Positions 28,060 through 36,191 of a DNA stretch of 64,000 nucleotides are shown here, in pieces. Position numbers and translations under genes: made by a program. Each line of letters opens with the position of its first letter. Position 1 is the first letter of the stretch. This DNA is from Thalassotalea atypica (GTDB taxonomy: Bacteria; Pseudomonadota; Gammaproteobacteria; Enterobacterales; Alteromonadaceae), in contig NZ_AP027364.1 in the NCBI RefSeq assembly GCF_030295975.1, positions 310,001 through 374,000 on the forward strand. Reading direction: 5' to 3'. A model generated the notes under the pieces. It saw only the letters and a list, made by a program, of their open reading frames with translations. It was not told the DNA's origin and made no database searches.

Positions 28060-28470
28060 AAGATTCAAAAGTAAAATTTTTTATCAGTTTACCATAGTGG
28101 AACTTTGCGTCTATAGGGAAAGAGGGGAAGAAGTTGTGATTAGGTCATTGAAATTTCAGCAACTCAGTTAAGTGGGTCTGCAAAAATATGCGCTCTTGAA
28201 TAACAGTTAAAATAATCTGTTATTGAATATTTCTAGTTGAAAATTATTTTGTTAACACTTTTCCTTAAAGTCGCTCATATCGTTGATTAATTGCGCTTTT
28301 GTAACCGGTAGTGTAACCAGCATGTATCGATTTGTAATTGCGTATTTTGCATACGTATTCAGGCACTTTAATTGAACTTTTTTAACGCTACTATGCGGGC
28401 ATGAAACAGTGATTGATAAGTTTCAACATGGCTTTCAAGCCAAACAATTAAAACGGCTAGGTAAACAATT
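28060..28470. other. Divergent intergenic region between zur and the TonB receptor
   Basis: This stretch of about 410 bp is AT-rich. It contains a perfect 8-bp inverted repeat at 28199-28224 and no ORF with a plausible start. I saw no clear Zur box of the TGTTATAATATAACA type. It should hold promoters for both flanking genes. Confidence 0.6.
28199..28224. repeat. AT-rich inverted repeat upstream of the TonB receptor
   Basis: AATAACAG (28199-28206) and CTGTTATT (28217-28224) are exact reverse complements around 10 bases (TTAAAATAAT). There is no T-run, so an operator is more likely than a terminator. The AT-rich centre recalls Fur/Zur-type sites, but the match to the published Zur box is poor. 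Confidence 0.45.
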
Positions 28471-31173
28471 ATGTTCCCATTCAAACGCAGTGCGCTTTAC
28501 TGTGCATTGCTAAGCGCTGGCGTAAGTACTTATAGCGTTCAAGCAAACCAAGACTTACCACAAGTAGAAGCACCTGAAGATATCGAAGTCATTCAAGTGC
28601 GCGGTATCCGCAGAAGCTTGGAAGCTTCTCAATCAATCAAAATGGATAATAGCTCTATTGTCGAAGCAATATCTGCTGAAGACATAGGCAAGTTACCGGA
28701 TGTCAGTATTGCTGAATCACTAGCACGACTCCCCGGTGTCACCGCACAACGATTAAATGGGCGTGCCCAGAACATTAGTATTCGTGGTATGTCGGCAGAT
28801 TTCTCTTCAGCGCTATTTAATGGGCGAGAAGTAGTCTCCACTGGTGATAACCGCGGTGTAGAGTTTGATCAATTTCCATCAGAATTACTCAATGGCGTGT
28901 TAGTGTACAAAACACCTGATGCCTCATTAATTGGTCAAGGTTTGGCCGGTACCGTAGACATGCAAACCATTAAACCGCTAGCGCATGGCGAACAAACGTT
29001 TAGTGTTGGTGGTCGTTATGAGTGGAGTCAAGATGATGCGGTTAACCCATTAGGTGAAGATCAAGGTGAACGCCTTAGTGCCACCTATATTGATCAGTTC
29101 CTCGATGATACGCTAGGTTTAGCCATTGGCTATTCACACACGTCTACGCCAAACCAAATCGAGCGATTTGAAGCTTGGGGCTACCCAGAAAACGATCAAG
29201 GCGAGCATGAGTTTGGTGGCGCGAAAGTGTCAAATACATCCAACCTTCTTGAACGCGATTCAGTGATGGCTATTATTGAATTTGCACCGAATGCTGACTT
29301 GCATTCAACCCTTGATTTGTTCTATTCAGAGTTTGAAGAAAAACAAAATATCACCATGATGGAAATGGGCTTAACCTGGTCGGGTGCACAATTACAGCCA
29401 GGTTATGAAACTGATGAGAATGGTAACGTCATCGCTGGTACATACGACGGGGTAAAACCGATTGTACGCAATGACTTAAACACCCGTGATAGTGATATGT
29501 TCGCGATTGGTTGGAACACTAACTACAACCTTAACGATGATTGGAGCATGGAGTTTGATGTTGCTCATTCAAAGGTTGATCGTGTTGACATGAATCTTGA
29601 AACCTACGCCGGCACTGATGGCGTGACAGACACCATTTCTTATGAGATGACGGACAAAGGGCCACAATTTACTCACGATATTGACTACAGTGACCCAACG
29701 CAAATTGGTTTAACTGACTCTGCTGGTTGGGGACAAGCAGGCTTTAACAAATTCAGTTACATTGATGATGAAATTAACCAAGTTCGCCTCGCAATTTCAC
29801 GTTATATCGACAGCGAGGTATATAGTAATGTTACCTTTGGTGCTCACTATATTGAACGAAGTAAAGAAAAGTCTGCTGATGAATATATTATCAAAGGCAT
29901 GGCTAATGGCGCCGACATCTACTATGGCGCGCCTACCTCAGGTACGGTTGATTTCGACAACTATGGCTTAGGTGAGGTGGTTGTTTATGACCCGTGGGAT
30001 TTATGGAACAGCGGTATCTATGAAATTGAAGAATATCAGCATCCAGATGTCACGGAAAAAGCCTGGTTAGTGGAAGAAAATGTGCTCACGCTATACACCA
30101 AATTAGACATTGACACAGAAATCAGTGATTACGTGTTAAAAGGTAATTTCGGTTTCCAAGCGGTGTATACCGATCAATTTTCAGAAGCACTTAGTTCAGA
30201 TGCAAATAACAACTTAGTATCAGAATCTGGTGGCGATACTTACTGGGAGTTTCTTCCTAGCCTTAATTTAAACTTAAACCTGACCGATGAAGATGTATTA
30301 CGTTTAGGCATTGCTAGAACCTTATCTCGCGCCCGTATGGATGATTTACGCGCCAGTGGTCAATACAGCTTTGATCCGAAATTTGAAAACGGTACTGATT
30401 TAGATGGTTCACCGTGGAGTGCTTCAGGTGGTAACCCTGAGCTACGCCCATGGATCGCTAACGCCATTGACCTATCTTATGAACATTACTTTACTGACAG
30501 CAACGGTTACTACGCGGTTGCTGTGTTCTATAAAGATCTAGAAAACTATATCTATAATGAGCAGGTAGAACATGACTTTACGGGTTATCCAGTGCCTGAT
30601 AACTGTACCGACAAAAATGGTGATCTAGTGACTTGTTCACCTGAGTTTTATGAAGGTTATAGTTCAACACCGCAAAACGGTGAAGGTGGCGACATCTCTG
30701 GTGTTGAGCTTAGTGTCTCATTAACAGGTGAAATGTTTACACCAGCACTTGAGGGCTTTGGCGTATTGCTTAACGGCTCATACACAGACAGTAGTATTCA
30801 ACCGGATCCAAACAATAGCTCAACTCCATTACCAGGTTTATCTGAAAAAGTGCTAAATACCACAATGTATTATGCGCAAGAAGGCTTTGAAGCCCGTGTC
30901 AGCAGCCGCTACCGTAGTGAATTTCTTGGTGAAGTCTCTGGATGGGGCGGTGGTCGAGAGCTAAAAATGATCCAAGCCGAAACAATTGTTGATGCACAAG
31001 TAAGTTATTCATTTGCAGAAGGCTCTCAATTCGATGGCTTAACCTTATTACTGCAAGGTAATAACTTAACCAACGAAGCGTTTGAAGTTCTAGAAGACGG
31101 TGATGAAAATCGTATTATCGACTATCAAGAGTATGGTCGTACGTTTATGTTCGGTGCTAACTACACGTTCTAA
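28471..31173 (+). CDS. TonB-dependent outer-membrane receptor (Caulobacter/Xanthomonas type)
   Basis: A 900-residue receptor with a signal peptide (MFPFKRSALYCALLSAGVST, cleavage after QAN). A TonB-box-like EVIQVRGIR follows, then a plug domain (about 60-185: AISAEDIGKLPDVSIAESLA, RLPGVTAQRLNGRAQNISIR), then a 22-strand barrel ending in YGRTFMFGANYTF with a terminal aromatic. The plug wording is typical of the TIGR01782 family, whose members take up sugars or other bulky nutrients. The substrate is unknown; the neighbour zur hints at a metal chelate, while the family hints at carbohydrate. It is transcribed alone with its own terminator. Confidence 0.9.
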   Translation: MFPFKRSALYCALLSAGVSTYSVQANQDLPQVEAPEDIEVIQVRGIRRSLEASQSIKMDNSSIVEAISAEDIGKLPDVSIAESLARLPGVTAQRLNGRAQNISIRGMSADFSSALFNGREVVSTGDNRGVEFDQFPSELLNGVLVYKTPDASLIGQGLAGTVDMQTIKPLAHGEQTFSVGGRYEWSQDDAVNPLGEDQGERLSATYIDQFLDDTLGLAIGYSHTSTPNQIERFEAWGYPENDQGEHEFGGAKVSNTSNLLERDSVMAIIEFAPNADLHSTLDLFYSEFEEKQNITMMEMGLTWSGAQLQPGYETDENGNVIAGTYDGVKPIVRNDLNTRDSDMFAIGWNTNYNLNDDWSMEFDVAHSKVDRVDMNLETYAGTDGVTDTISYEMTDKGPQFTHDIDYSDPTQIGLTDSAGWGQAGFNKFSYIDDEINQVRLAISRYIDSEVYSNVTFGAHYIERSKEKSADEYIIKGMANGADIYYGAPTSGTVDFDNYGLGEVVVYDPWDLWNSGIYEIEEYQHPDVTEKAWLVEENVLTLYTKLDIDTEISDYVLKGNFGFQAVYTDQFSEALSSDANNNLVSESGGDTYWEFLPSLNLNLNLTDEDVLRLGIARTLSRARMDDLRASGQYSFDPKFENGTDLDGSPWSASGGNPELRPWIANAIDLSYEHYFTDSNGYYAVAVFYKDLENYIYNEQVEHDFTGYPVPDNCTDKNGDLVTCSPEFYEGYSSTPQNGEGGDISGVELSVSLTGEMFTPALEGFGVLLNGSYTDSSIQPDPNNSSTPLPGLSEKVLNTTMYYAQEGFEARVSSRYRSEFLGEVSGWGGGRELKMIQAETIVDAQVSYSFAEGSQFDGLTLLLQGNNLTNEAFEVLEDGDENRIIDYQEYGRTFMFGANYTF

Positions 31174-31193
31174 TAGAACCTCTGTTTAGTTCT

Positions 31194-31224
31194 AAAAAAA
31201 GGGTAGCCATAGCTACCCTTTTTT
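31194..31224. terminator. Bidirectional terminator between TonB receptor and LysR gene
   Basis: Seven A, GGGTAGC-CATA-GCTACCC, six T. Both convergent genes (stops at 31173 and 31228) can use it. Confidence 0.85.
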
Positions 31225-31227
31225 CGT

Positions 31228-32058
31228 TTAACTAAATTTAGGGCAAGGAATTTGCCACAACACTTTGACTTCCTGAAGCATGGCTTTCATTAAAGGTTCG
31301 CTTATTCGTTGTTTATTGGTGACAAAATACAGCGTTGTTTCAAAATCTAGTTGTGGCAGTACCTTAACATCACCGTTTCGCGCACTATCAAGCGCTTGGT
31401 TTTTCTCGATAAAACTTAAGCCGTGACCTGCTTTTACAAGTGACAATCGAGAAAGGTTGTCATTAGCCTTGAATTTAGCATTCGTATGATTTTTTAATTG
31501 TTTACTCAGCAGTTGATCAAACGGACAAGAACTGGCCATGGTGATCCATGTTGCTTGAGCTAGTGCTAATCTTGTTGCACTTTTTGTCAGGGGACTGTCT
31601 TTTGCTGCGATTGTCGTGATGCGCTGCGAGCGCACGGGCAGGGCAAATAGGTCATCAGGAATGTTGCCATAAATATAACCACCATCTATTTCACCGTTAC
31701 GAACTTTTTCCAGCGTGAGACGGGTTGAATTAGTGAAAATTTCGACACTGATGCCCGGGCATTTTTCATCGAGATTATCGAGCAAGTCGTTGACTAGCAA
31801 GTAGTCAGGGGCTTGGTTTATCGAGAGCTTAAAGCTACCAATCACTTCATGTTGATTGGCCGATGCTAAGTTGACCATATCTATAGCAGCATCAAGGGTA
31901 TGTTGTGCTTTTTCTAACAAAAGCGTGCCTTTTGCCGTGAGCTTCATACCTTTACTTGAACGTATAAAAAGTGATGTTTTAAGCTCTGCTTCAAGGGCTT
32001 TAAGGTGAGCGCTGATGGCCGGTGGCGTGGTACACAGTTGTTTAGCTGCTAGCGTCAA
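31228..32058 (-). CDS. LysR-family transcriptional regulator with no canonical start codon
   Basis: From the first usable codon (TTG 32058) the protein has 276 residues and lacks the first DNA-binding helix. The missing part is encoded in frame upstream: codons 32109-32059 read IEFYHLRSFVVVAQTGN, the normal LysR N-terminus, but no ATG, GTG or TTG occurs between the in-frame TAA (32133-32131) and TTG 32058. The natural start may be ATT at 32115, or the start codon has been lost. The rest is intact: LTLAAKQLCTTPPAISAHLK as the recognition helix and an effector domain to the end (LSFIEKNQAL). It is divergent from a rhodanese gene that it may regulate. Confidence 0.75.
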   Translation of the reverse strand: MTLAAKQLCTTPPAISAHLKALEAELKTSLFIRSSKGMKLTAKGTLLLEKAQHTLDAAIDMVNLASANQHEVIGSFKLSINQAPDYLLVNDLLDNLDEKCPGISVEIFTNSTRLTLEKVRNGEIDGGYIYGNIPDDLFALPVRSQRITTIAAKDSPLTKSATRLALAQATWITMASSCPFDQLLSKQLKNHTNAKFKANDNLSRLSLVKAGHGLSFIEKNQALDSARNGDVKVLPQLDFETTLYFVTNKQRISEPLMKAMLQEVKVLWQIPCPKFS

Positions 32059-32108
32059 ATTGCCCGTTTGTGCGACGACAACAAATGAACGTAAATGATA
32101 AAACTCGA

Positions 32109-32122
32109 TGAGAATTTGCCCC
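32109..32122 (+). repeat. 14-bp direct repeat, copy 1
   Basis: TGAGAATTTGCCCC, identical to 33139-33152 and followed in both copies by similar bases. It overlaps the place where the LysR gene lacks a start codon. The two copies enclose about 1 kb with the rhodanese gene and an orphan ORF. Confidence 0.7.
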
Positions 32123-32282
32123 GTACCTGTTTAAGTATTGTTCGGTATTATTCTATGAAAAAGAAAAAATGCCTATTCATATTTAATTAACACAGCGTTC
32201 ATTAAGTATGAATAGTCAACTCTGATCCTTGCGGCTATCTTAAACAAATGAAATCACTGATAAACCTAATGGAAGGAATGCC

Positions 32283-32705
32283 ATGAAAACTCATTCGAAT
32301 GTACTTGCAGTAACCCCTGAAAATTGTGATACAGCTCATCAGTACTTTGCCAAAAAGCTCAGCGTTGAGACTGATTGTTCTGATGTTTACACCGATATTT
32401 GCGACGGTAATAATGACTTTATCCTACTTGATGTACGCTCTGTGGAAGCGTTTGAAAAAAGTCATGCTATTACGGCGTTAAATATGCCACATGCCACGAT
32501 TAATGAGCAAAATTTTGACCAATTTGAAAAAACGGATGTTTTCATTGTTTATTGCTGGGGGCCAGGTTGTAATGGCGCGACAAAGGCTGCGAGTAAAATT
32601 TCTGCATTAGGTTTCGCTGTGAAGGAAATGATCGGCGGTATCCATTATTGGGAAGACTTTGAGCGTTATCCAGTAGTCAGAAGAGAAAAAGAACCACTAG
32701 TTTAG
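32283..32705 (+). CDS. Single-domain rhodanese-like sulfurtransferase
   Basis: A 140-residue cytoplasmic rhodanese domain with LLDVRSVEAFEKSHAITALN at the N-terminal motif and the active-site loop VYCWGPGCNGATKAA, where the cysteine after GPG carries the persulfide. The loop CNGATKAA is longer and more polar than in GlpE. YWEDFERYPV closes the domain. An ATG preceded by GGAAGGA gives a clear start. It is divergent from a LysR gene, an arrangement common for stress- or detoxification-linked rhodaneses. Substrate unknown. Confidence 0.88.
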   Translation: MKTHSNVLAVTPENCDTAHQYFAKKLSVETDCSDVYTDICDGNNDFILLDVRSVEAFEKSHAITALNMPHATINEQNFDQFEKTDVFIVYCWGPGCNGATKAASKISALGFAVKEMIGGIHYWEDFERYPVVRREKEPLV

Positions 32706-32886
32706 TGCTTGCTTAACATTCACTAAAATCGGCGCTAACTATCGAAGGTTTAAAGGTTGTTGGTATAACCGTATTATTTTGATTCGTGTAATGGATATAG
32801 CAACGATCTTGATTGACATTATTGCCAAGCGGGAATATCACAAATCCTCTCCCAGAGCCGAGAGAAGAATATACTCGGCTCTTAAA

Positions 32887-33117
32887 TCAGCCCTGTCCTC
32901 GCTGGCGAACGCACCAAGTTAAGCTGGTATCGTTGCAATTATTGGTACTTACTTGTGCGATGTCTTCAAAATCGACCAAATGCACTAACGTATTATTCCA
33001 ACGTCTATCAGGCAATATGCCTCTTACGCTAATTGCTTGATTATTACTTAAGGTGAATCGATTTTGATTTACTTCACCTTGAAAAACGATATTGTTAGGT
33101 AGAGCTACAACTGACAA
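32887..33117 (-). pseudogene. Orphan ORF, possible C-terminal gene remnant
   Basis: An open frame of 76 residues opening at a TTG two codons after an in-frame stop, without a ribosome-binding site. The composition looks protein-like: NIVFQGEVNQNRFTLSNN, SVRGILPDRRWNNTLVHLVD, and two cysteines at the end in NNCNDTSLTWC. The end of a pilin-like or other exported protein whose N-terminus was lost would fit, but I cannot assign a family. It may equally be a chance ORF. Confidence 0.3.
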
Positions 33118-33138
33118 TCGTTAGCTCAGCAGTCGGAC

Positions 33139-33152
33139 TGAGAATTTGCCCC
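33139..33152 (+). repeat. 14-bp direct repeat, copy 2
   Basis: TGAGAATTTGCCCC, same orientation as 32109-32122, exactly 1030 bases away. It lies six bases beyond the stop of the SnoaL-like gene. Confidence 0.7.
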
Positions 33153-33157
33153 ACTAC

Positions 33158-33532
33158 CTATTTTTCACCTTGTATTTCGAATGAGTCACTTTTTAAACGT
33201 GCTTTCCCATCTGCTTCAACTACCCAGTGTTCACGGTGCACAACACCAAAGGCTTTATTCATTTCCCAATTTGAGGTGAGAATATATCCGCCATCGTCAG
33301 CTGGGTCCCATTGAACATTAGAATAGGCGACATTAGCAAAGCCTTGGTCGATAATGTTTTGCCAACATCCTTGGATTTCTTCTCGGCCTTTGAACACACC
33401 TAGTGGTTTTGCTTCCATGATACAGTTTTCAGTGTATTGGTCGGCACATCCTGCAGCATCTTGATTATTGAACGCTTTTTGCCAAGCATCAATTCCCGCT
33501 TTGCAAAGCGCTAACGTGTTTTTATCAGCCAT
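33158..33532 (-). CDS. SnoaL/NTF2-like domain protein
   Basis: A 124-residue protein with the NTF2 fold pattern: an N-terminal helix (LCKAGIDAWQKAFNNQDAAG), CADQYTENCIMEAKPLGVFKG (strand after the helix, typical of DUF4440/SnoaL-like proteins), GREEIQGCWQNIIDQG, and a beta-sheet ending in HREHWVVEADGKARLKSDSF. This fold is used by small isomerases, hydrolases and binding proteins, so no reaction can be given. It is divergent from a LysR gene 107 bases away, which probably controls it. Confidence 0.75.
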   Translation of the reverse strand: MADKNTLALCKAGIDAWQKAFNNQDAAGCADQYTENCIMEAKPLGVFKGREEIQGCWQNIIDQGFANVAYSNVQWDPADDGGYILTSNWEMNKAFGVVHREHWVVEADGKARLKSDSFEIQGEK

Positions 33533-33638
33533 GTTTTTTTCTCGTTAATTATAAGGACAGGTCAATAATAAAGTCTTTCATTAAGCTTAAAAACAAAGAT
33601 AATAGAACTTACTGTTTTGTTTAATCGGACAATATAAA

Positions 33639-34511
33639 ATGAAAAAGTTACCTCACATGTCAGTGTTTACTCATATTGTTGAAGCCGGCTCAATTACAGG
33701 AGCGGCAGAGTCACTTCATTTGTCAAAATCGGTAGTGAGTCAACACCTTAAAACACTCGAAAACGAGTTGGGTGTTCTATTAATCAAACGTAGTACTAGA
33801 AAGCACACTCTTACCTGTGCAGGAATAAATTTCTATGACTCCTGCAAAGAAATAGACAAAATCACGGAGCACGCATGGCAACAAGCGCAGGCATTAAAGG
33901 ACACGCCTAAAGGTTGTATAAGAATTACAGCGCCTAATGCGCTCATGGATGTAGTAATAGCGCCAGCTATAGGACAACTACTGAAACAGTATCCACAATT
34001 GGAAACTGAATTGATTAGCGGTGATACGCAATTAGACCTGATGTCAGATAATATCGACTTAGCCATTAGAGTAGGTCAATCTCGAGCAAGTAACATTAAG
34101 CAACGCAGGATCGGACAGTTTCGAGACATTCTTTGTGGAACTGATGATTTGGTTCAAAAAAAGAACATAAACAAAGCTGTGTATATCGCTAATAAATGGC
34201 AAGGCAAACACATTAGTCACAATTTTAGAGATGAAAATGGAAATGAAGTGCATTATGGAACAACAGCCCAGTGTCAAACAAATTCATTTTATTCGTGTTT
34301 AGCCTTAATCAAAAATGGAGCAGGTATTGGCTTGATTCCTGATTTTCAATTTAATATGTGTAAACCTGATTTATGTGAAGTTTTTCCAAGGTTAAAACTG
34401 CCAATAAATCAGGTGTACGCATTACATACTCATGACAACTACCTTCCTTCTAGCATCAAGGTATGTATTGAGGCGATAGAAAAACGCCTGACCAAGTTAT
34501 CCACAAGATGA
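33639..34511 (+). CDS. LysR-family transcriptional regulator
   Basis: A complete 290-residue LysR protein. The winged helix is FTHIVEAGSITGAAESLHLS then KSVVSQHLKTLENELGVLLI, and the effector domain covers about 90-290. The N-terminal pattern and the GCIRITAPNALMDVVIAPAI segment resemble the CrgA/AaeR-like subgroup, often linked to small redox or detoxification enzymes. It is divergent from the SnoaL-like gene. The ATG is not preceded by a strong ribosome-binding site. Confidence 0.9.
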   Translation: MKKLPHMSVFTHIVEAGSITGAAESLHLSKSVVSQHLKTLENELGVLLIKRSTRKHTLTCAGINFYDSCKEIDKITEHAWQQAQALKDTPKGCIRITAPNALMDVVIAPAIGQLLKQYPQLETELISGDTQLDLMSDNIDLAIRVGQSRASNIKQRRIGQFRDILCGTDDLVQKKNINKAVYIANKWQGKHISHNFRDENGNEVHYGTTAQCQTNSFYSCLALIKNGAGIGLIPDFQFNMCKPDLCEVFPRLKLPINQVYALHTHDNYLPSSIKVCIEAIEKRLTKLSTR

Positions 34512-34664
34512 TTTGTTCATACATAAAGTCTTAAAAAGATATCTGGCAGCAATTCATAGGTTTTTTGTTTAACAATGATGAATTACGTATAATATTGCTA
34601 TCAATGCAGTCGCTTTTTTTGACGCCTACATCCCATTTTACTTTAAAGGTTTTTTGTTAACTTT

Positions 34665-35633
34665 ATGATTTCACATAAACTCTCCGTTGCACCGATGCTC
34701 GATTGGACTGATCGTCATTGTCGATATTTCTACCGTCAAATGTCCAAACGAACGGTGATGTATACCGAAATGGTCACAACTGGTGCAATTTTGTTTGGCA
34801 AAGGTGATTATTTAGGCTTTAACGATGAAGAGCATCCGGTGGTTTTGCAACTCGGTGGCAGCGACTCTCAAGCTATGGCTGAGTGTGCGAAACGAGCAGC
34901 GGATCTTGGTTACGATGAAATAAACATTAACGTAGGTTGTCCTTCAGATCGAGTACAAAATGGTCGTTTTGGCGCTTGTTTAATGGCAGAGCCTGCGTTA
35001 GTTGGCGAATGTGTCAATGAGATGAAAGCTGTGGTTGATATCCCAATTACAGTAAAGTCGCGCATTGGCATAGATGATCAGGACAGCTACGAGTTTTTAC
35101 ATCGATTCATCGATACCGTGAAACAAGCCGGGTGTGAGCACTTTATCGTGCATGCACGTAAAGCATGGTTAAGTGGTTTGAGCCCTAAACAAAATCGTGA
35201 CATTCCTCCTCTTGATTATAACCGCGTTTATCAGGTTAAGCAGGACTTTGCTGACTTGGAAGTGTCAATCAATGGTGGTATTACTACACTCGAGCAAGCG
35301 AATGAGCATTTACAGCATATTGATGGCGTGATGATCGGGCGAGAAATTTATCAAAACCCTTATATGTTGGCGTTGGCTGACAATACATTATGGGGAGACA
35401 GCAACAAAATTATCTCGCGTGAAGAAGTCTTAGCGTGCATGGTGGCATATACCAATCGCCATATTGAACAAGGTGGCAAAGCCAATCATGTTACTAGGCA
35501 TATGCTGGGTTTATGTAATGGGCTCCCTGGCGCAAAACAGTTTAGACGTTACTTAAGTGAAAATGCGCACCTACCGGGTACCCGTGGCGAAGTGCTCAAT
35601 CAGGCCTATCAATTGGTTGCAGAGAAACTTTAA
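34665..35633 (+). CDS. dusA: tRNA-dihydrouridine(20/20a) synthase DusA
   Basis: An FMN enzyme of 322 residues that reduces U20/U20a in tRNA D-loops. Typical parts are SVAPMLDWTDRHCRYFYRQM at the start, YTEMVTTGAI, LQLGGSDSQAMAECAK, NINVGCPSDRVQNGRFGACL with the catalytic cysteine, HARKAWLSGLSPKQNRDIPP (DusA-specific) and NGGITT with DGVMIGREIYQNPY. The length and the KAWLSGLSP motif separate it from DusB and DusC. It is monocistronic; the DNA after its stop belongs to the control region of the next unit. Confidence 0.96.
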   Translation: MISHKLSVAPMLDWTDRHCRYFYRQMSKRTVMYTEMVTTGAILFGKGDYLGFNDEEHPVVLQLGGSDSQAMAECAKRAADLGYDEININVGCPSDRVQNGRFGACLMAEPALVGECVNEMKAVVDIPITVKSRIGIDDQDSYEFLHRFIDTVKQAGCEHFIVHARKAWLSGLSPKQNRDIPPLDYNRVYQVKQDFADLEVSINGGITTLEQANEHLQHIDGVMIGREIYQNPYMLALADNTLWGDSNKIISREEVLACMVAYTNRHIEQGGKANHVTRHMLGLCNGLPGAKQFRRYLSENAHLPGTRGEVLNQAYQLVAEKL

Positions 35634-35671
35634 CACTTCAATTTACTTAATGGCTTGTTTCATTGGAAACC

Positions 35672-35710
35672 ACTCTTCCCGATATCGGGAAGAGTATCCC
35701 GAAATCGGAA
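35672..35710. promoter_or_regulatory. Tandem palindromic operator upstream of the first small-protein unit
   Basis: A perfect 24-bp palindrome (35672-35695, core TTCCCGATATCGGGAA) is followed by a second, imperfect copy TCCCGAAATCGGAA (35697-35710). The two centres are exactly 20 bp apart, two turns of the helix. No T-run follows, so it is not a normal terminator of dusA. It lies 140-180 bp upstream of a sigma-54-type promoter, the position of an enhancer or of an additional regulator. Confidence 0.6.
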
Positions 35711-35716
35711 TTTACT

Positions 35717-35737
35717 AATTGGCTAAATTAACTAATT
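35717..35737. promoter_or_regulatory. Conserved upstream element, copy 1 (possible PspF-type UAS)
   Basis: A 21-bp element starting AATTGGCTAAAT and ending AACTAATT, matching 37478-37498 at 19 of 21 bases. It ends 114 bp upstream of the TGGCAC of the first sigma-54 promoter. TTAGCCA at 35756-35762 gives an inverted partner to its TGGCTAA. Enhancer-binding proteins such as PspF bind at such distances. Confidence 0.55.
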
Positions 35738-35850
35738 GTTAGTAATTTATCTCAAATTAGCCACGCTTAACTCCCTCAGCAGACTTTTGTTATTTTACCT
35801 AAAAACTAAATATTCATTAAATACAAATGGTTATAAAAAATTGTTACAGC

Positions 35851-35866
35851 TGGCACAACCTTTGTA
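35851..35866 (+). promoter_or_regulatory. Sigma-54 type promoter 1
   Basis: TGGCAC-AACCT-TTGTA: the -24 TGGCAC is perfect and the -12 reads TTGT instead of TTGC, with GG-N10-GT spacing. It lies 65 bases before the ATG of the small exported protein. The second promoter of the region has the same variant. Confidence 0.6.
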
Positions 35867-35930
35867 ACAGTTAGTGCAACTTAAGTAATACACAAGTTAA
35901 AAATTCAACAGTCATAAAAGGGAAATGAAA

Positions 35931-36185
35931 ATGAAATCTTTAATCTCAGTCGCGTTTATTTCAGCCATGGTAATCGGTTTTAATGTACAGGCAACATCGC
36001 TAGAGCAATCAACTGCACAAGTTATGGCACAACAAACAGCAAAACTTAACCAGCATATTCAATTGCAATTGAACACAGACATTCAGTTTGCAACTCATAC
36101 GATGAAGATGCCAGTAGTTGCAGAGCAAAAAACCTTGGTGGCTAAAACAGCTAAACAAGAAAAGAAAGCGTCAGACAGCGAGTAA
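35931..36185 (+). CDS. Small exported protein, unit 1 (Psp-region)
   Basis: Unrecognised protein of 84 residues from ATG 35931, which has AAGGG eight bases upstream (ATG 35925 is too close to it). It carries a signal peptide (MKSLISVAFISAMVIGFNVQ, cleavage near ATS) and a short periplasmic helix rich in Gln and Ala (STAQVMAQQTAKLNQHIQLQ), ending with a Lys-rich tail. The pattern VMAQ...Q.QLN.DI resembles VLAQ...QLQQNIKQEL of the protein at 37692, so the two may be paralogues. It has its own sigma-54-type promoter and is followed after six bases by a 55-codon membrane ORF. Confidence 0.65.
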   Translation: MKSLISVAFISAMVIGFNVQATSLEQSTAQVMAQQTAKLNQHIQLQLNTDIQFATHTMKMPVVAEQKTLVAKTAKQEKKASDSE

Positions 36186-36191
36186 CCGATT

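Larger units (their letters stand above)
32706..33157. other. Non-genic or remnant region between rhodanese and SnoaL-like genes
   Basis: This stretch of 450 bp has no gene I recognise. It contains a 9-bp perfect hairpin (AGAGCCGAG 32854-32862 / CTCGGCTCT 32874-32882), an orphan minus-strand ORF (32887-33117) and the second copy of a 14-bp direct repeat (33139-33152). Together these suggest past insertion or deletion. Confidence 0.5.

Noticed and set aside
28180-28240. Zur box upstream of the TonB receptor
   Set aside because: The best palindrome matches the Zur consensus poorly; kept only as an unnamed inverted repeat.
32813-33040. 75-codon plus-strand ORF after the rhodanese gene
   Set aside because: No ribosome-binding site, and it runs antisense to a more protein-like frame; not supported.
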